Source of the DNA: an uncultured Collinsella sp.
Lineage (GTDB): Bacteria > Actinomycetota > Coriobacteriia > Coriobacteriales > Coriobacteriaceae
Reading direction: 5' to 3'
Assembly: GCA_900556605.1 (NCBI GenBank)
Contig: USPC01000019.1
Location: forward strand, 1 to 13,765
DNA: 13,765 nucleotides
Shown here: piece by piece, positions 1 through 5,893 of the stretch
Layout: each line of letters starts with the position of its first letter
How positions within the stretch are numbered: the stretch's first letter is position 1
Translations under genes and position numbers: made by a program
The notes under the pieces: generated by a model
Seen by the model: only the letters and a program-made list of their open reading frames with translations
Databases searched by the model: none
Told to the model about the DNA's origin: nothing

Positions 1-27
1 GCAGCGTCAGATGTGTATAAGAGACAG
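1..27 (+). other. Nextera sequencing adapter remnant (not genomic)
   Basis: Positions 9-27 are exactly the 19-base Tn5 mosaic end used in Nextera libraries (AGATGTGTATAAGAGACAG), and 1-8 match the preceding part of the Read-1 adapter. The valS reading frame becomes recognisable ValRS sequence directly at base 28 (Ile-Val-Asp-Arg-Glu-Ile-Pro-Ile). The apparent GTG start at 13 and residues Met-Tyr-Lys-Arg-Gln are therefore translated adapter. The sequence identity is seen directly; that it is untrimmed adapter rather than a real Tn5 end is inference, supported by its place at the very first base. Confidence 0.97.
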
Positions 28-1974
28 ATCGTCGACCGCGAGATCCCCATTTTTGAGGATTGGCACGTCGACGCCAACTTCGGTTCCGGCTTCGTTAAGG
101 TCACCCCGGCCCACGACCCCAACGACTACGCCATGGGTCAGGCTCACGACCTGCCGCAGATTAATATCTTCGACGAGCACGCGGTGGTCGTTGAGGGCTA
201 CGGCGAGTTCACCGGTATGACCCGCGAGGAGTGCCGTGAGGCCGTCATCAAGTGGTTCGAGGAGCACGACCTGCTCGATCACGTCGAGGACCTCGACCAC
301 TCCGTCATGCATTGCTACCGTTGCGACTCCGCTCTGGAGCCGTGGCTGTCCGAGCAGTGGTTTGTGGCCGTCGACAAGCTCAAGGGGCCGGCGCTCGACG
401 CCGTCAACTCCGGCAAGGTCACCTTCCACCCCGCGCGCTGGACGCAGACCTACACCACCTGGATGGAGAACCTTAAGGACTGGTGCATCTCGCGCCAGCT
501 GTGGTGGGGCCACCGCATCCCCGTGTTCTACTGCGAGGACTGCGGCTGGGAGGACGCCCTTACCGAGGACACCGACGTGTGCCCCAAGTGCGGCGGCCAC
601 CACGTGCATCAGGACGAGAACGTGCTGGACACCTGGTTCAGCTCGCAGCTGTGGACCTTCGCCACGCAGGGTTGGCCGCAAAAGCCCGAGCTGCTCGAGG
701 GTCATCACCCCACGACGGCGCTGGTCACTGCGCGCGACATCATCGCGCTGTGGGTCGCCCGCATGGTCATGAGCTCGCTGTACTTCCTGGACGAGGTGCC
801 GTTTAAGGACGTCGTCATCTACCCGACGATTCTGGCCAAGGACGGCAGCCGCATGTCCAAGTCCAAGGGCAACGGCGTTGACCCCATGGACCTCATCGGT
901 ATGTACGGCGCCGACGCCATGCGCTTCAACCTGCTGACGCTGTGCACCAACAACCAGGACGTCAAGTTCGACGCGAACATCGACAAGAAGACCAAGAAGC
1001 TCATTGACAGCCCGCGTACCGACCAGGCCAAGAGCTTTGTGACCAAGATCTGGAACGCCAGCCGCTTCCTGCTCATGAACATGGAGGGCTACACGCCCGG
1101 CGAGCCTGTCGTGGAGACGCCGGCCGACGCCTGGATGTTCAGCCGCCTGGCCAAGGCCGTGAAGATGGTCACCGAGGGCATCGAGAACTACACCTTTGGC
1201 GACATGGCCCGCGGCGTGCAGCAGTTCTTCTGGAACGAGGTCTGCGACTGGTACGTCGAGGTCACCAAGGCCCGCCTGAAGGGCGAGGGCCGTCTGCAGG
1301 CTCAGCGCAACCTGATCTTTGTGCTCGACACCTCCATTCGCCTGATGCACCCGCTTATGCCGTTTGTCACCGAGGAGATTTGGGACAACATGCCGGCGAG
1401 CGTGCTCGATCTGGACGCCGAGGGCAACGTGGACCGCGCCGAGGCGCTCATGATCGCCAAGTGGCCCGAGCCCGCCGACTACGCTAAGTATGTCGACGAG
1501 GACGCCGAGCGTGCGTTTGAGCTGTGCCGTACCGTCGTGTCTGCCGCCCGTGCTACGCGTTCGCGCTACCGCTTGAGCCCCAAGGCCGAGCTCGACGTGG
1601 TCGTGCGCGCTGGTGCCGAGGATATCGAGAAGCTCGAGAGCCTGCGCTCGACCATCGAGCCGCTGGCCAACACCGCTTCGCTGGTCATGGGTACTGACGT
1701 TGAGAAGCCGGCTGCGAGCATCGCCGTGGTCGACAGCGGCGTCGAGGTCTTTGTGGTGCTCGAGGGCAAGGTTGACCTTTCGGCCGAGAAGGCACGCCTG
1801 GAGAAGGAGATCGCCGCGGCCCAGAAGGAGCTCGCCGGCTGCGAGAAGACGCTCGCCAACGAGGGCTTTGTGGCCAAGGCCGCTCCTGCGGTGGTCCAGA
1901 AGAAGAGGGACCGTGCAGCTGAGCTCAAGGAGATCCTTGCTGCGCTGACTGCTCAGGTTGCTGACTTCTCGTAA
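28..1974 (+). CDS. valS: Valyl-tRNA synthetase, 5'-truncated by contig end
   Basis: Class I synthetase that charges tRNA-Val with valine in the cytoplasm and edits mischarged threonine. 648 codons remain of a family length near 880. The first codons lie inside the CP1 editing insertion, so the N-terminal Rossmann half with the HIGH motif is missing. Visible parts, in order: the rest of CP1 with VTPAHDPNDY; a zinc-knuckle-like pair of CxxC motifs (codons at 532-543 and 580-591); the TARDIIALWVARM stretch; the signature lysine loop as RMSKS at 850-864 (KMSKS in most relatives); the anticodon-binding helical domain; and the C-terminal coiled-coil arm (about 1768-1960, rich in Glu/Lys/Ala heptads). 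The stop is TAA at 1972-1974. The truncation comes from the assembly end (adapter at 1-27), not gene decay. folC follows on the same strand, a frequent arrangement in bacteria. Confidence 0.96.
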   Translation: MVDREIPIFEDWHVDANFGSGFVKVTPAHDPNDYAMGQAHDLPQINIFDEHAVVVEGYGEFTGMTREECREAVIKWFEEHDLLDHVEDLDHSVMHCYRCDSALEPWLSEQWFVAVDKLKGPALDAVNSGKVTFHPARWTQTYTTWMENLKDWCISRQLWWGHRIPVFYCEDCGWEDALTEDTDVCPKCGGHHVHQDENVLDTWFSSQLWTFATQGWPQKPELLEGHHPTTALVTARDIIALWVARMVMSSLYFLDEVPFKDVVIYPTILAKDGSRMSKSKGNGVDPMDLIGMYGADAMRFNLLTLCTNNQDVKFDANIDKKTKKLIDSPRTDQAKSFVTKIWNASRFLLMNMEGYTPGEPVVETPADAWMFSRLAKAVKMVTEGIENYTFGDMARGVQQFFWNEVCDWYVEVTKARLKGEGRLQAQRNLIFVLDTSIRLMHPLMPFVTEEIWDNMPASVLDLDAEGNVDRAEALMIAKWPEPADYAKYVDEDAERAFELCRTVVSAARATRSRYRLSPKAELDVVVRAGAEDIEKLESLRSTIEPLANTASLVMGTDVEKPAASIAVVDSGVEVFVVLEGKVDLSAEKARLEKEIAAAQKELAGCEKTLANEGFVAKAAPAVVQKKRDRAAELKEILAALTAQVADFS

Positions 1975-1984
1975 GCGTTACTGG

Positions 1985-2101
1985 GGGACGCGGTTTGGGG
2001 CATTGCTCGCTACTGCGGACAGTCCTGCTCGCACGAAGGCCACATTAAGTGGCCTTCGGCTCGTGCGGAACTTGTATCGAGCAAAGCCCCAAACCGCTCC
2101 C
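1985..2101. repeat. Large imperfect palindrome after valS
   Basis: The outer arms 1985-2009 and 2078-2101 (core GCGGTTTGGGGC against GCCCCAAACCGC) are reverse complements except for one inserted and one changed base. Inside sits a perfect 9-bp stem, GAAGGCCAC (2035-2043) with GTGGCCTTC (2049-2057) around an ATTAA loop, lengthened by CGCAC/GTGCG (2030-2034, 2063-2067) across a 5-base bulge. No T-tract follows, so it is not a standard intrinsic terminator. It starts 10 bases after the valS stop and could act as an RNA 3'-end protector or be a dispersed REP-like repeat; which one cannot be decided here. Confidence 0.8.
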
Positions 2102-2193
2102 ATGGCGGTTACGGGGGCGTCCGCTGCCTGGTAGGGCCATTTGGTTGTGGCCTTGATTCTGCTGCAGCGGTGTTTGGCTGATATTTTGAATGG

Positions 2194-2226
2194 GAGGGGC
2201 TCGTTGTTTGTTACGGGCCTCTTTTT
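2194..2226 (+). terminator. Probable intrinsic terminator between valS and folC
   Basis: GAGG-GG-CTCG (2194-2203) pairs with CGGGCCTC (2214-2221), giving eight pairs including one G-T wobble, with a two-base bulge, followed by TTTTT at 2222-2226. It ends only 21 bases before the chosen folC start and 5 bases before its ribosome binding site, so it could also act as an attenuator for folC. Confidence 0.55.
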
Positions 2227-2231
2227 ATGTT

Positions 2232-2237
2232 GAGGGG
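2232..2237 (+). promoter_or_regulatory. folC ribosome binding site
   Basis: GAGGGG lies 10 bases before the ATG at 2248. This supports 2248 as the start rather than the in-frame ATG at 2227, which would place this site inside the gene and directly abuts the terminator T-tract. Confidence 0.65.
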
Positions 2238-2247
2238 ACTTTGGGTT

Positions 2248-3591
2248 ATGGCTAAGCGTTCTGGGTCGTATGTCGTTCCTTTCTCGTTTGAGCTGCTTTC
2301 GTTTGGTGAGGCTGTGGGGCTTGCTGCTGATACGGGGCGGATTTCTGGGGATGCTGGTCCTTTGCTCGAGACGGTTGTCGATATGCTTGATGAGCTGGGG
2401 CGTCCGGATGAGTATTTCGATTGCATTCAGGTTGCCGGTACCAATGGCAAGACTTCGACCACGCGTTTTTCGGCTGCCATCCTTCGTGGTGAGGGGTTAA
2501 AGACCGCACTGTATACGTCTCCGCAGTTGGTGCGCTATCCCGAGCGCATGGAGGTCGATGGGCGCGTTGTGAGCGATGAGGCGTTTGCCCGTGGCGTTTC
2601 TGCCGCCGTCGAGGCGGGGCATCGCGTGAACGCTCGTCGTGTGGCGGTAGGGGAGCGCGCGTACACCATTACGCCGTTTGACCTGCTGACGGCTGCCGCG
2701 CTGGTGGTGTTTGCCGAGGCTGCAGTGGACGTTGCTGTGCTCGAGGTTGGCATGGGCGGCCGTTGGGACGCTACGAGTGCGACCGATCCCGTCGCCGTTG
2801 CCATTACGGGCATCGGCCTCGACCACACGCGCATCCTGGGCGACACGCTCGAGGCCATTGCGGGGGAGAAGGCTGCCGTCATCAAGCCCGGGCGCTTGGT
2901 TGTGCTGGGCGAGGGCACGCACGAGCCGAGCGTTCAGCGCGTGATGGATGCCCGTTGTCGCGAGTGCGGTGTGGTTCCGCTGGTGGTGAGCCACGCCACG
3001 ACCAAGGTGCCGGCGCATGTGGGCGATACGGTGGAGTTTAGCTGCACCACGCCGCGTGCAATTTATACGTCGAGCATGGTCAAGCCCGCCTACCAGCCGC
3101 AGAATGCCGCGTGCGCGATTATGCTCTGCGAGGGCTATCTGGGCCGCGAGCTCGACCACGATGCGCTCGACGCTTCGCTTATGGGCTGCCCCACGCCGGG
3201 TCGCTTTGATGTGCTGGGAACTGATCCGCTCAAGCTGATCGATGCCTGCCATAACCCCCAAAGCTGCGAGAACTTTGTGAGCGCACTGGACGAGATCGAC
3301 CCGTGCGTAGAGAATCGGCCCACGTTGCTATGTGCCGCGCTGGCCGACAAGGACGTGGCGGGTATCGTTGATGTGCTGATCCCGGCCTTCCCGCGCGTGG
3401 TCGTAACCCAGACCGATTCCGATCGCGCCCTGCCGGCAGAGGAGCTCGCTGCCCTGGTGGACGCGGACAAGCTTGCGGGCGTATACCCCAGCGTATCCGA
3501 GGCCCTCGCAGCCTTCGATGCCGCGGGCGTGCCCTTCGTAGCCGCCGGCACCATCACCCTAGCCGGCGAAGTAGCCGGCCTGCTGCGCTAA
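2248..3591 (+). CDS. folC: Folylpolyglutamate synthase / dihydrofolate synthase
   Basis: Mur-ligase-family ATP enzyme that adds glutamate to dihydropteroate and/or polyglutamylates folates; cytoplasmic. 447 residues, usual for the family. Seen: ATP-binding loop GTNGKTS at residues 64-70 (actinobacterial form of GTNGKGS); SPQLVRYPERMEVDG near 91-105; the EVGMGGRWDAT Mg/ATP region around 166-176; LDHTRILGDTLEAIAGEKAAVIKPG at 191-215, a strong FolC signature; and DACHNP near 332-337 at the start of the C-terminal Mur-ligase domain. Start ATG 2248 is chosen for its GAGGGG site; ATG 2227 would add seven residues. Whether it has one or both activities is not visible; actinobacterial FolC is often bifunctional. 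The first roughly 250 bases are rich in G and T, with many T-ending and GGG codons, unlike the C-ending codons of the 3' half and of valS. Confidence 0.94.
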   Translation: MAKRSGSYVVPFSFELLSFGEAVGLAADTGRISGDAGPLLETVVDMLDELGRPDEYFDCIQVAGTNGKTSTTRFSAAILRGEGLKTALYTSPQLVRYPERMEVDGRVVSDEAFARGVSAAVEAGHRVNARRVAVGERAYTITPFDLLTAAALVVFAEAAVDVAVLEVGMGGRWDATSATDPVAVAITGIGLDHTRILGDTLEAIAGEKAAVIKPGRLVVLGEGTHEPSVQRVMDARCRECGVVPLVVSHATTKVPAHVGDTVEFSCTTPRAIYTSSMVKPAYQPQNAACAIMLCEGYLGRELDHDALDASLMGCPTPGRFDVLGTDPLKLIDACHNPQSCENFVSALDEIDPCVENRPTLLCAALADKDVAGIVDVLIPAFPRVVVTQTDSDRALPAEELAALVDADKLAGVYPSVSEALAAFDAAGVPFVAAGTITLAGEVAGLLR

Positions 3592-3622
3592 GCCGCTCAC
3601 GGGGCAGCTAGTTGGCCTGCTT

Positions 3623-3783
3623 GCCACGAAATGGGCCCATCTACCTCGTTTAATCGACTGCCCTGGACCACGCCGAAAAATGAAAAATTAAAACCGCAGG
3701 TAGAAGGCTTGCCGATTTTCAAAAAAATACCCGCATGGTCGACCCATGCGGGTTAAACGTAGTAGATAGCCCGTTTTCGTGGC
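3623..3783. repeat. Modular repeat element, copy A (long inverted arms with conserved core)
   Basis: Arms 3623-3653 and 3753-3783 are 31-base inverted repeats (25 of 31 positions complementary, starting GCCACGAAA and ending CGTTTAA). They enclose a 26-base core at 3685-3710 containing AAAACCGCAGGTAGAAGG that recurs identically at 5226-5251. A sequence like TGGACCACG..GAAAAAT lies just before the core in both copies. Copy B at 5165-5322 has the same total length (158 against 161), core offset and architecture, but unrelated arm sequence. No open frame explains it. Function unknown: structured RNA, MITE-like repeat and binding site are all possible. Confidence 0.75.
3714..3753 (-). terminator. 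Intrinsic terminator for the M24 peptidase gene
   Basis: Read on the minus strand, a perfect 10-bp stem (ACCCGCATGG, plus-strand 3729-3738 pairing with 3744-3753, loop 3739-3743) is followed by A and seven Ts (plus-strand A-run 3721-3727). No T-run follows on the plus strand, so it serves the minus-strand gene ending at 3916 rather than folC. It sits inside repeat element A, between the conserved core and the right arm. Confidence 0.8.
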
Positions 3784-3825
3784 GCATCTCTAGACTGTCA
3801 AATTGGTCGACTTGGCCCCATGGCA

Positions 3826-3891
3826 GTTGCGGTGAAATAGTTCCTGGATTATGCCTCTGTGGGCCAATCTGGGAACTATTCCACCGCAACT
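3826..3891. repeat. Hairpin repeat R1, copy A
   Basis: GTTGCGGTGAAATAGTTCCT (3826-3845) is the near-perfect reverse complement of 3871-3890 (18 of 20), with weaker pairing continuing inward. A second copy at 5367-5431 shares GTTGCGG.GGAATAGTTCCTGGATT-type sequence. It lies 42 bases after element A; copy B lies 44 bases after element B in the same orientation. No T-tract follows on either strand. Confidence 0.75.
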
Positions 3892-3915
3892 TATTGAAGG
3901 GCTATTGGGAAGGGG

Positions 3916-5004
3916 CTAGTCTAGGCGGACTGGGTCGTGGGGGTAGGCGTTGAGGATCTCGACGCCGGACTCGGTGACCAGGGCAAGGTCTTCGATGCGG
4001 ACGCCGGTGCGGCCGGGGAGGTAGATGCCCGGTTCGATGGAGAACGTCATGCCCGGCTCGATAACCTGCTCGTTGACGAGCGAAACATCGCCTGGCTCGT
4101 GGTCCTGCAGGGCGATCGAGTGGCCCAGGCGATGCGTAAAGTACTGTCCGTAGCCCGCATCCTCGATTACGTCGCGCGCGACGCGGTCCAGGTCGCACAT
4201 GCGCACGCCCGGGGCGATGAGCGCCTCGGCGGCCTCGTTGGCGCGGCGCACGATGTCGTAGATGCGTGCGGTCTCCTCGTCCGGCTCGCCCCAAAAGAAT
4301 GTGCGTGTCATGTCCGAGCAGTAGTTGCGATGACGCCCACCAATGTCGAACAGCACCACGTCGCCGCGTTTGAGTACGGTGCCGTCGGGCTCGTGATGCG
4401 GGTCGCCCGCGTTGGCGCCAAAGCTCACGATGGGAGGAAAGCTAAAGCCCTCGCAGTCGTGTTTGCGGTACAGGCCGAGCATCTGGTCGGCAATTTCGCG
4501 CTCCGTCACGCCCTCGTGAACGAGCTTGATGGCGTCGGCCATCACGGCGTCGTTGGCGGCTGAGGACATGCGCATGAGCTCCTGCTCCGCGGCATCCTTG
4601 TGGGTGCGTGCGGCGGTGACGGCAAAGTCGCCCAGGAAGAACTCGCTCGCGGCGTGACGATCAATAAGGGGCATCAAAAAGCCGGAGCGCATAACGGTGT
4701 CGATGCCGAGAGGCTTGGCAGGATCGATCTCGCGCGCGATGGTGTCGGTCACGACGTCGGTATCGGTGTGATAGGCGACGCGGGCATTGTCGTACTCGGG
4801 CAGCTGATGCAGGGCGTTGACCAAGATCACCGGCTCGGCATCGCGTGCGAGCAGCATGCCGCAAAAACGCTCGAACATATCGGCATAAAAGCCGGTCAGA
4901 TAGTAGATCGACCACGGGTCGTTCACAAGCAGCTGCGCGCCGGGGTGCTGAGCCTCGAGCGCATCGAGCACGCGCGCCACGCGCTGGTCATCGACATGTG
5001 CCAT
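3916..5004 (-). CDS. M24-family metallopeptidase, Xaa-Pro aminopeptidase/dipeptidase type
   Basis: Predicted cytoplasmic dinuclear-metal peptidase that cleaves next to proline in short peptides. 362 residues, the length of PepQ/YpdF-like proteins. An N-terminal creatinase-like domain (about 1-130, with DPWSIYYLTGFY) precedes the pita-bread catalytic domain. All five metal ligands are visible: D220 (VLFDIGG), D231 (SDMTRTF), H295 (HRLGHSIALQ), E324 (FSIEPGIYL) and E338 (VRIEDLALVT). No signal peptide or membrane segment. The ATG (minus strand, 5002-5004) has GAAAGGA at 5011-5017, six bases upstream. It is transcribed alone, with its own candidate promoter and terminator, and is flanked on both sides by copies of the same intergenic repeat. 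Dipeptidase and aminopeptidase activity cannot be told apart from sequence alone, so no symbol is given. Confidence 0.92.
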   Translation of the reverse strand: MAHVDDQRVARVLDALEAQHPGAQLLVNDPWSIYYLTGFYADMFERFCGMLLARDAEPVILVNALHQLPEYDNARVAYHTDTDVVTDTIAREIDPAKPLGIDTVMRSGFLMPLIDRHAASEFFLGDFAVTAARTHKDAAEQELMRMSSAANDAVMADAIKLVHEGVTEREIADQMLGLYRKHDCEGFSFPPIVSFGANAGDPHHEPDGTVLKRGDVVLFDIGGRHRNYCSDMTRTFFWGEPDEETARIYDIVRRANEAAEALIAPGVRMCDLDRVARDVIEDAGYGQYFTHRLGHSIALQDHEPGDVSLVNEQVIEPGMTFSIEPGIYLPGRTGVRIEDLALVTESGVEILNAYPHDPVRLD

Positions 5005-5031
5005 ACATTGTCCTTTCGCTAGGGTGCCACC

Positions 5032-5059
5032 ATGGTATCCCCAATGCCAGGGTAGTCAA
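5032..5059 (-). promoter_or_regulatory. Candidate promoter of the M24 peptidase gene
   Basis: On the minus strand, TTGACT (plus 5054-5059) and TACCAT (plus 5032-5037) are 16 bases apart, matching the -35 and -10 consensus at five and four of six positions. Transcription would start near 5025, about 20 bases before the coding start. The -35 box overlaps the start of the R3 repeat arm (5056-5084). Confidence 0.45.
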
Positions 5060-5084
5060 TTTGGGACGGGGCTATTTTAGCTGC
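5056..5084. repeat. Repeat R3, left copy
   Basis: The stretch with TTTGGGACGGGGCTATTTTA and ending AGCTGC is an inverted copy of 5458-5485 (23 of 25 core positions match after reverse complement). A shorter related copy (CTCGTCCCGAATTAGCTGCT) lies at about 5145-5164. The outer pair brackets element B and R1 copy B. Confidence 0.65.
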
Positions 5085-5164
5085 GTCAAACATGCGGAAT
5101 GATTTTTCTGGGGCGGGCTGATAGGTAAAAGTAGTCAATACAGTCTCGTCCCGAATTAGCTGCT

Positions 5165-5322
5165 TTCAAAAGTATGGCGGATTACGGGGCTGGACCTGTA
5201 TTACTTGACCATGGGAAAAATCGCGAAATTAAAACCGCAGGTAGAAGGCTTATCAAAAATCGAAAATTGCCGGTATGGATGGGGGTTTCCGAATCAGCCC
5301 CGTAATCCGGCATAGTTTTGAA
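5165..5322. repeat. Modular repeat element, copy B (long inverted arms with conserved core)
   Basis: Arms 5165-5192 and 5295-5322 are inverted repeats matching at 26 of 28 positions (TTCAAAA..ATG.CGGATTACGGGGCTG type). They enclose the 26-base core 5226-5251, identical to 3685-3710 in copy A. The arm sequences are unrelated to those of copy A, yet arm length, spacing and core position are kept. Confidence 0.75.
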
Positions 5323-5366
5323 TTGGCACTAAAGTAGGCACAGGCTAAATATCAATTTCAAGGATA

Positions 5367-5431
5367 GTTGCGGCGGAATAGTTCCTGGATTCCGGGGTTT
5401 TGGCGGAAACTAGGAACCATTCCAGTGCAAT
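5367..5431. repeat. Hairpin repeat R1, copy B
   Basis: GTTGCGGCGGAATAGTTCCT (5367-5386) pairs with 5412-5431 (15 of 20, several mismatches wobble-compatible), and the stem continues with TTCCG/CGGAA inside. It is related to 3826-3891 and has the same spacing from its neighbouring core element. It lies 60 bases downstream of the DUF1667 stop and could double as that operon's 3' hairpin, but no T-tract follows. Confidence 0.7.
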
Positions 5432-5457
5432 TGAGGAGGGGCGGGGTGGATGTCGGG

Positions 5458-5485
5458 GCAGCTAAAAGAGCCTCGTCCCAAATGA
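5458..5485. repeat. Repeat R3, right copy
   Basis: GCAGCTAAAAGAGCCTCGTC and the following CCAAATGA form the inverted partner of 5056-5084. It ends six bases from the stop of the DUF1667 gene (TAA, plus 5491-5493), so a transcript of that operon would carry it directly after the stop codon. Confidence 0.65.
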
Positions 5486-5490
5486 GCTGC

Positions 5491-5889
5491 TTAGGCTGGG
5501 TCGATGTCCATGCTGGCGATGAGATCGATGTTGGTGTTGAGGAGGTTGGGGAGGACGATGTCGCCCATGCGGATGGGGGCGTTGACGACTAGGCCTCGGA
5601 TGAGGGCCATGGCTTGGGCGTGGAGTTCTAGCGGGATGGCCTCGGCCGTGCGCACGGGTAGCAGCGCCTCGTCGCCGCCGGATACGGCCACGGTGGTGGT
5701 GAGCACGCGCATGGGGCAGGTGAGCTCCTGATGTGCGAACGTATCACCGCGCGGGCAGCTGTTGCCGGTCACGGAGCGCACCTCTATCACGGCGCCGTCT
5801 GCGTCGCGCTCTACCTCCACGGTCAGGAGGCACTCGGATGGGCAGGTGGTGCAGTTGAACTGCAGCGTTTCGATCGCGTTTATGCTCAT
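5491..5889 (-). CDS. DUF1667 protein, third gene of a GlpA-like dehydrogenase operon
   Basis: 132-residue cysteine-rich protein of the DUF1667 family, normally encoded next to GlpA-like and FAD oxidoreductase genes. Five cysteines are visible: C13, C16 and C20 (CTTCPSEC), C45 (GNSCPRG) and C58 (TCPMR). They are spaced as if to bind a metal or iron-sulfur cluster, though this is inferred. RVLTTTVAVSGG (61-72) and APIRMGDIVLPN (104-115) are typical of the family. The start is the ATG at 5887-5889 with AGGAGG nine bases upstream; an in-frame extension to 5940 overlaps the upstream gene and lacks family similarity. It begins four bases after the stop of the preceding FAD gene, so translational coupling is likely. 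Probably an electron-transfer or assembly subunit of the complex; the exact role is not established. Confidence 0.9.
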   Translation of the reverse strand: MSINAIETLQFNCTTCPSECLLTVEVERDADGAVIEVRSVTGNSCPRGDTFAHQELTCPMRVLTTTVAVSGGDEALLPVRTAEAIPLELHAQAMALIRGLVVNAPIRMGDIVLPNLLNTNIDLIASMDIDPA

Positions 5890-5893
5890 GGCC

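Noticed and set aside
7..1350. 447-codon open frame on the minus strand opposite valS
   Set aside because: It is the antisense shadow of valS, begins in valS and runs into the adapter; the product is low-complexity Val/Leu/Gly/His-rich with no domain, while the plus strand is unmistakable ValRS.
3623..5431. Integron-like attC sites flanking a single-gene cassette
   Set aside because: The paired hairpins with variable arms recall attC sites, but the R1 ends read GTTGCGG...CCGCAAC, the reverse order of attC core sites, and no integrase is in view.
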